A stretch of 30,848 nucleotides of DNA from Pelargonium nanum (lineage: Eukaryota > Streptophyta > Magnoliopsida > Geraniales > Geraniaceae): positions 1 to 30,848 of the forward strand of contig JAYMTF010000740.1 in assembly GCA_036897485.1 (NCBI GenBank). Reading direction: 5' to 3'. Below, one piece after another: positions 25,734 to 30,848 of this stretch. The stretch's first letter is position 1. The number at the start of each line of letters is the position of its first letter. Both the position numbers and the translations under genes were made by a program. The notes beneath the pieces are model-generated. The model was not told the DNA's origin, searched no databases, and saw only the letters and a program-made list of their open reading frames with translations.

Positions 25734-28700
25734 TCAAACTTCTATTGATGTTATCACCCCAGGAGAAGTTGGCTGGCATTTTTCCAGATACTTAATTGTG
25801 GACACAAGATATTTGTCATTTGGGCTCAAACACGACTTGGCAGTTTGTATCAGTTTGGAGCAAACTGGAGATATTTCTTGGCTTATCTGCCCAACATACA
25901 AAAAGGAGATATAACAGGTGCAAACATAAAACTGTAGTAGAATCAAACCACTTCAAAACATGTAGGAACTAGGAACCTACATTGAAAGATGATGCAATGC
26001 AGTTGCAAGCTTCAAGTGCCATGCTTCCACGACCAGCCTTGTTTATATCAGTACAAGTCAGCAGCAGAACAAAAAAAAGGATGCATTAACAGTAATTTAT
26101 TAAAAGCCATAGTTACCCGAGTAGGCTCTTGATGAATGGTATCAACCAGGTTCTGAAGAATTAACTCAGATGAAGTTAAAAGCTCATGCATATAAGATGA
26201 GTCATCAAAGAATAATAAATCATTGCCCACAATCTGACGAAAGAGGTGAAAAACTTATCAGAAACCTTGAGAAATGACAGATATGCATAGATACATACAA
26301 GTTGCAAACAATATTCCTTAAAACACCCATAGTAATACCTCTGAGTTATCTACATGGTATGGCAGCTTATTTTGGGATAGTGTCGCAGACAACGAGAGTA
26401 TTGCGCAAAGTAATCTTGTCCTCATTCTTGGTGTCATCCTACAGTGCAATAAGAAAATCAAACAAAAGTATATGAGAAGAAAAATACATTTTGAAACTAT
26501 CTGGTGCTTCTTTTGAATTTTAATATTTGTATATTGACCTACATATAAGCACCCGGGACTCCCATACTAAGAGTTCAACCTTATTAGTAGGGTTTGGCTT
26601 TCAAATTTGTATGTACTTCTTTTCTTATTTTTTTCAATGTGGAACTTTTCATTACTTTCATCAATCATCACTCCCCCTCACAAGCGAGCCTCACGCACTA
26701 TTGGGGGATTTCTATTTCAACACTCATCACGTGTATGTACTTTTCTACTATAAGTGAGTCACAGGCTCACGCTACATGTTTTGATACCATGTAGAGGACA
26801 CTCAACAGATAGTTGAAGATCCAATATTAACTTTATACTCTCACGTGCAAGCTCGTTATCATTTTGCACGTGGTCCATCCACAAGTCTTCTTGCCTTGCG
26901 CTGAAATTTTAACATTTTTTTTTTGACAAATTATTCTTTTTCTTCACTATTTAACATGATATCAAAGTTGATTTGGTTTGGTCATAGTGACATGTTTGTA
27001 ATGCCTCCCTATTAATTCGTGTCCACATGCAAGGCCTATTGCGTGTTATTCAGCGTGAGGGAGAATGTTCAAGTATCCCACATTAAAGGTGTGAAAATGA
27101 GAGGAATTTATAGATTTATTCATAATGGGCAAAGCTCACTTTATAATACAAAGAGAATCAATCAATTGCTATAGATCAGCTATGGGATTCTATCAATCCT
27201 TAATTTGAAGAGAATAAAATATTCTAACATAAAGAATGTGAATTTTGAGGCCATTCGATGTACTAGTTGGACCCTTCACCTAATAGCTTGAACTTTTGAG
27301 TTGAAGTTTTAACACTTGCAAAATTAAAGATGAGAAAAGGCATACCATGATTGTGAAGTCACGAGTGACAGTATGGTCTTTGGGATGTAAGTAACTTGTT
27401 TGGGATTACCTTCGAAAGAGAGAAGAAAACGCAATCAACAATGAAGAAAAAAAAATTGATTAATTTAATCTAATTCAGCCCATATACAAGAACATTATGA
27501 ATTTCTGTAACATACTATTTTTTTTTTACAGAAATGACACTCTTAATTCTGCTCTGGTTTTCCCATCCACTATCCCTCTTCTCCTCAGAGATACTCAAGC
27601 TGGTATTAGGTCAACTGTTATACCATTAGAGCAATTGGTTTTTGAACAGGTCCAAACTCTTTAAACCATCTCAAGTGTTTCTCTGCTATAAATCTATTAA
27701 ACTATTTCTATTAAAATAAGCAAGTTAAAAGATAAGTTTTTCTTTTATTGGTGGTTGCCGGTTGGTAACCAAAGGGTTTAAACTTTCACAGAGATCGGTA
27801 CCTAGTTTTTAAGCACTACAAGGAGTACCAAAACCAAAGGCCAAATCCCAATTAAAGATACAGATTGTTCAGAAGATGTCCCCCTAAAAGTAGATAAAAT
27901 ACGTCCCAACTTGTTCTAAACTAAAAATATCTGTGTGAATATGTCTTACAAGCAAAGTTTCAGAACTGAAGAAACATGTCCTTTACCTGGAACCATTACT
28001 ACGAAGCTGCATAATTTTCGGATTGAAGCGAGAAGCCCATCAATATCAATTGATGTTCGAGAACCTAAACAATCCACAAACAGATTAGCCTTTAACTTGG
28101 ATTGTTTTTCCAATTGGAAGGTAAATGTTGATTATTCCACCATCTAAAAGTGCAGGAAAATGATAGCCATAAAAAGTGAAGAACACAGGCAGTTGAAAAT
28201 GAAACCTCAGCAAAAATACCGTACTAAAAGTTAAAAACATTTGTGATTGTGATTGTTAGTTTGCAAGAGCATACATCCATTTGTATACATTTGAGGTAGC
28301 AAATTGTACCTGCCTAATAATATCAAAATAGAGTAGAGATAATAACCTAAACTCCATTATTATATGTCTATCACACCCTATGTTGCATGAATACAGAAGA
28401 CGTGATACGATATGTACGGCATATGCAATTTTCATAAATTTAGAAAACAATTTGTGAAAATACATTATGTAAAAATAATACACACACATATACACTTTGT
28501 ATAATATAGTATAAATCACTAATATAATAAATAAGTAGAAGTATTTTTTAAGCTCACTAATAAAACTAATTAATTAATCAAAATTAAGTTGAGTTCTAAT
28601 CAAAATAAATATCCATAATTCAATTTCAGTATAAAGTATAAACTCTAAACTTTGGAATCATAAATTGCAAATTGTTCTCGCATCGGACGTTAAAAAAAAC

Positions 28701-30741
28701 GACGAAGAAAAAAACTTACAAATCTTCCCCTGCGTTTGGAATTGGATGTATGTATGGATATAAAAATTGAATACGATATGTTCACCAAAAAAAAAAATTG
28801 AATACGATATTTTATGACTTATTTACACTTTTCTAGTTTGTATTGAAAATTCCAGTTTTTTTTTTTATGTAAATACGCAGACATCATATTTCATATGTAT
28901 TTTTTTACTTATTTTAACATACCCGTACTGCATACGTATTCAATAAGGAAACACAGGGCCAAAAAGGAAACACAGGGCCAAACAGTGAATTGGTGCATCA
29001 TAGATTACACCTCTTCTCTGCTAATATCTTAATATGGTAATAACTAATAAGTAAATAAAGAAATCAAATAATAATTCTAGCCACTTCTCATCATATTTTT
29101 CTTGATATCACTAACCCCAAAACCGCCTTTAAATTTCCTGTTATGTTTTTCTATACACAGGTCTGAGGTAGCTTTTGTTGCATAGCTTTAAAGCATTTCT
29201 GATCCGACAGAGTAGTTAACCCATGAGAACCCAAGCCATCAGAGAACATTTGAAGGTTATGAGTATGCAAACCAAGAAGACAGAGACAGTACAACTATCG
29301 AAGACTTGAACAAAGCATTGATGCACTGTGTCATACTCAGATATAAAATAACTCATAGTTTGGATGTCAGGATTTGAGAGCATAACTATATTTTCTAATT
29401 TTCTACATGATGGCAATATGCAAACCACAGACATTTATTCCTTATTGATATGCATTTATATGACCAGGAATATATATATATATATTCCAAAATTTACTTT
29501 TGAGCAAGGTCACAAAAAATAGCCTTTGATTTGTTGGAGCCCCTTATATAGAGCAGCAACCCATATATAAAGGTATGTCAACAAGATACTAGGTTAAGGT
29601 CGTTATTAGCTACTTGATTTGGATTTTTCATTTTATGCACTTTATTTCCTATGCATCCCGGAGCAGTAAGTATAAGATAATTATTGGATTTAATTGCATG
29701 GTCGCTTCATATCTTAACAAGCATTGTATATAGTTTTTTTTTTTATCATGATTAAGGTATGTCAACAAGTTACAAAGAACAAAATGAAAGAAAGCTATTT
29801 TCTTGTGGTGTCTATTGCAACAGCAACAAATATAAGACATTTGTATTAAAATGTAACTACTTCTGTTCGTCAAGAAAATTGAAATAAAAAGAACTAACCA
29901 TCCTTCAAGTCTAAATTTTGTAAACAACAGATTGCTGAATCTACAAGTCCATCTGAATGAGACACTAAGCCACCTAACAAAGCAACCTGCTATACAAAAG
30001 ATGAATGAGAACATAGATTTGGCTTAGTTGTTGGGTAACATAACAGTTAAATTTCAATATTGGGCTACACATAATGATTTGAGTTTACCATACTAAAAGT
30101 TCAACCATATTAGCATGGTTTCACTCGCACCATTATATATAATTTATTCATCTTATATTTTTCTAATGTGGGAGTCACCACTTCAACACTCCCCTCACGT
30201 GCGAGTATCACATTTTTCTTTTATCGGGCTCGACACGTGCACAATCGGAGGCCTTTTAAACCAGACTCCCCCTCACATGTAGGTATTTTCCTTACACAAG
30301 TGAACCACTTTACGCATGTCCTTCAGCAAGTGGATCAGAGACCTCAGGAGAGGCCGAGAGGCAACATAATCGAGCCCATGCCCAAATCAATACCCGCTCT
30401 GATACCATGTTAAATTTCAATATTAGGTCGCATAATGATTTGGATTTTTCATACTAAAAGGTCAACCTTATTAGTATGGTTTCACTTGCACAATTATAAG
30501 TAGTTTATTCATCTTATATTTTTTCAATGTGGGATTCAATCACCACTTCAACAATAATCAAATCAAAAGAACTCATCACCTCTGCAGTCTCAAGATAAAG
30601 ATTCAACTGCTTGATCTGAACTGAAATCGCGGGTATTGTGACTTCACTAAATGCTATACAAGATTTGAAAAAACTTAGATGTCTTTTTGCATCTTGTAAA
30701 GCTTTAATTGCTAAACAATTGCTGGAGTGGACGAGAGTTTC
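25734..30741 (-). CDS. Unidentified helical-repeat protein, C-terminal eight exons (partial)
   Basis: Only the 3' part is in the window; the gene continues past the right edge. Exons, high to low: 30741-30580, 29986-29899, 28064-27987, 27409-27346, 26438-26339, 26233-26117, 26037-25981, 25886-25734 (stop). All introns are GT-AG, phases match and the joined frame is open for about 272 residues. The product is Leu/Ser-rich with repeated amphipathic helices (for example LGGLVSHSDGLVDSAICCL, DGLLASIRKLCSFV, LLCAILSLSATLSQ, SSELILQNLVDTIHQ), as in ARM/HEAT-like folds. No transmembrane segment or catalytic motif is visible. A weak guess is the plant meiotic protein PRD1, a long ARM-like protein, but I cannot confirm that from the sequence. 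Two introns are filled by LTR-type miniature elements. Exon joins are well supported; the function is not. Confidence 0.8.
26536..26790 (-). mobile_element. Degenerate TRIM-like element (3' LTR, polypurine tract, PBS)
   Basis: On the minus strand, a PBS-like TGGTATCAAAAC (26789-26778) is followed by a short internal region. Then comes the polypurine tract GTGAGGGGGAG and an LTR-like block with TTCCACATTGAAAAAAATAAG and CTACTAATAAGGTTGAACTCT, closely matching the LTR of the TRIM at 30045-30553. The upstream LTR is hardly recognisable. Confidence 0.5.
26957..27229 (+). mobile_element. Second degenerate TRIM-like element, opposite orientation
   Basis: On the plus strand, TTAACA is followed by a PBS-like TGATATCAAAGT (26957-26968), a short internal region and the purine tract GTGAGGGAGAA. 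An LTR-like block then starts TGTTCAAGTATCCCACATTAA (27066) and ends near ATTCTAACA (27229). The order LTR end, PBS, PPT, LTR start is that of an LTR element. The 5' LTR before 26957 is poorly conserved or overlaps the neighbouring element. Confidence 0.45.
28945..28982. repeat. Perfect 19-bp tandem duplication
   Basis: AAGGAAACACAGGGCCAAA occurs twice in direct contact, in an intron of the right-hand gene. Identity suggests a recent duplication. Confidence 0.9.
29468..29485. repeat. (AT)n microsatellite
   Basis: Short AT run in an intron of the right-hand gene. Confidence 0.8.
30045..30553 (-). mobile_element. TRIM retrotransposon (terminal-repeat retrotransposon in miniature), nearly intact
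   Basis: On the minus strand the 5' LTR (30553-30408, 146 bp) begins TGTTGAAGTGGTGA and ends TTTAACA. It is followed at once by the PBS TGGTATCAGAGC (30407-30396), complementary to the initiator tRNA-Met 3' end as in most plant LTR elements. After about 200 bp with no coding capacity comes the polypurine tract GTGAGGGGAG and the 3' LTR (30188-30045, 144 bp), which begins TGTTGAAGTGGTGA and ends TTTAACT. The flanks are ATAAC and ATAAT, a probable 5-bp target duplication with one change. At 509 bp without gag or pol it fits the TRIM class. It lies in the intron between the first two visible exons of the right-hand gene, antisense to plus and in the same direction as the gene. Confidence 0.9.
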
Positions 30742-30823
30742 CTGCAAGCAAAATTTAACTGAATGAAGAGTATAAAGATATTCTAATAGTGGGAATGCTA
30801 GATTAGTAATAAGAATGAAATAT

Positions 30824-30848
30824 AATATATATATATATATATTTATAT
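30824..30848. repeat. (AT)n microsatellite at the right edge
   Basis: AT-dinucleotide run ending at the window edge, in the intron before the first visible exon of the right-hand gene. Confidence 0.8.

Noticed and set aside
29216..29434. 72-codon minus-strand open frame within an intron of the right-hand gene
   Set aside because: The flanking exons (29986-29899 and 28064-27987) already join in phase across a shared Gly codon. I found no splice acceptor before this frame that matches the needed phase.

Overview
The window is nuclear DNA from a flowering plant, most likely a eudicot. It is AT-rich, its genes are split by many short GT-AG introns, and the encoded proteins belong to plant families: plastid HISN4, a phytepsin with a saposin-like insert, and an ABA-type MAPKKK. 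I could not fix the family or species. No prokaryotic or viral gene was found.

Layout. (1) 460-10170, minus strand: a complete 19-exon gene for the bifunctional plastid imidazole glycerol phosphate synthase (HisHF, HISN4; 585 aa), whose large introns carry DNA-transposon remnants. (2) 10171-12037: promoter region with a fold-back element. (3) 12038-12857, plus strand: a two-exon gene for a small BAP31-like ER membrane protein (143 aa). (4) 12858-15153: intergenic, with a Stowaway-like MITE and a tRNA-derived SINE head. (5) 15154-16482, minus strand: a MAPKKK17/18-like protein kinase, with a TATA box and three CACGTG boxes upstream. (6) 16830-19517: intergenic, with an inverted repeat, a possible SINE and a hAT-type MITE. 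(7) 19518-24138, minus strand: a complete typical plant aspartic proteinase (13 coding exons plus a leader intron; 513 aa). (8) 24239-25733: a diverged tandem duplication and a tRNA-Lys(CTT) gene. (9) 25734 to beyond the right edge, minus strand: the last eight exons (about 272 aa) of a helical-repeat protein I cannot name. Its introns hold a well-preserved 509-bp TRIM retrotransposon and older relatives.

The genes form no pathway or operon; this is an ordinary gene neighbourhood. The gene models were joined by hand: every intron boundary was checked for splice signals and reading phase, and every spliced frame is open. The one exception to GT-AG in HISN4 is intron 5, which needs a GC donor. 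The most notable findings are that GC-AG intron, the intact TRIM that fills most of one intron, the G-box cluster before the kinase, and a probable unspliced tail on the kinase reading frame. I saw no undescribed biological system here.
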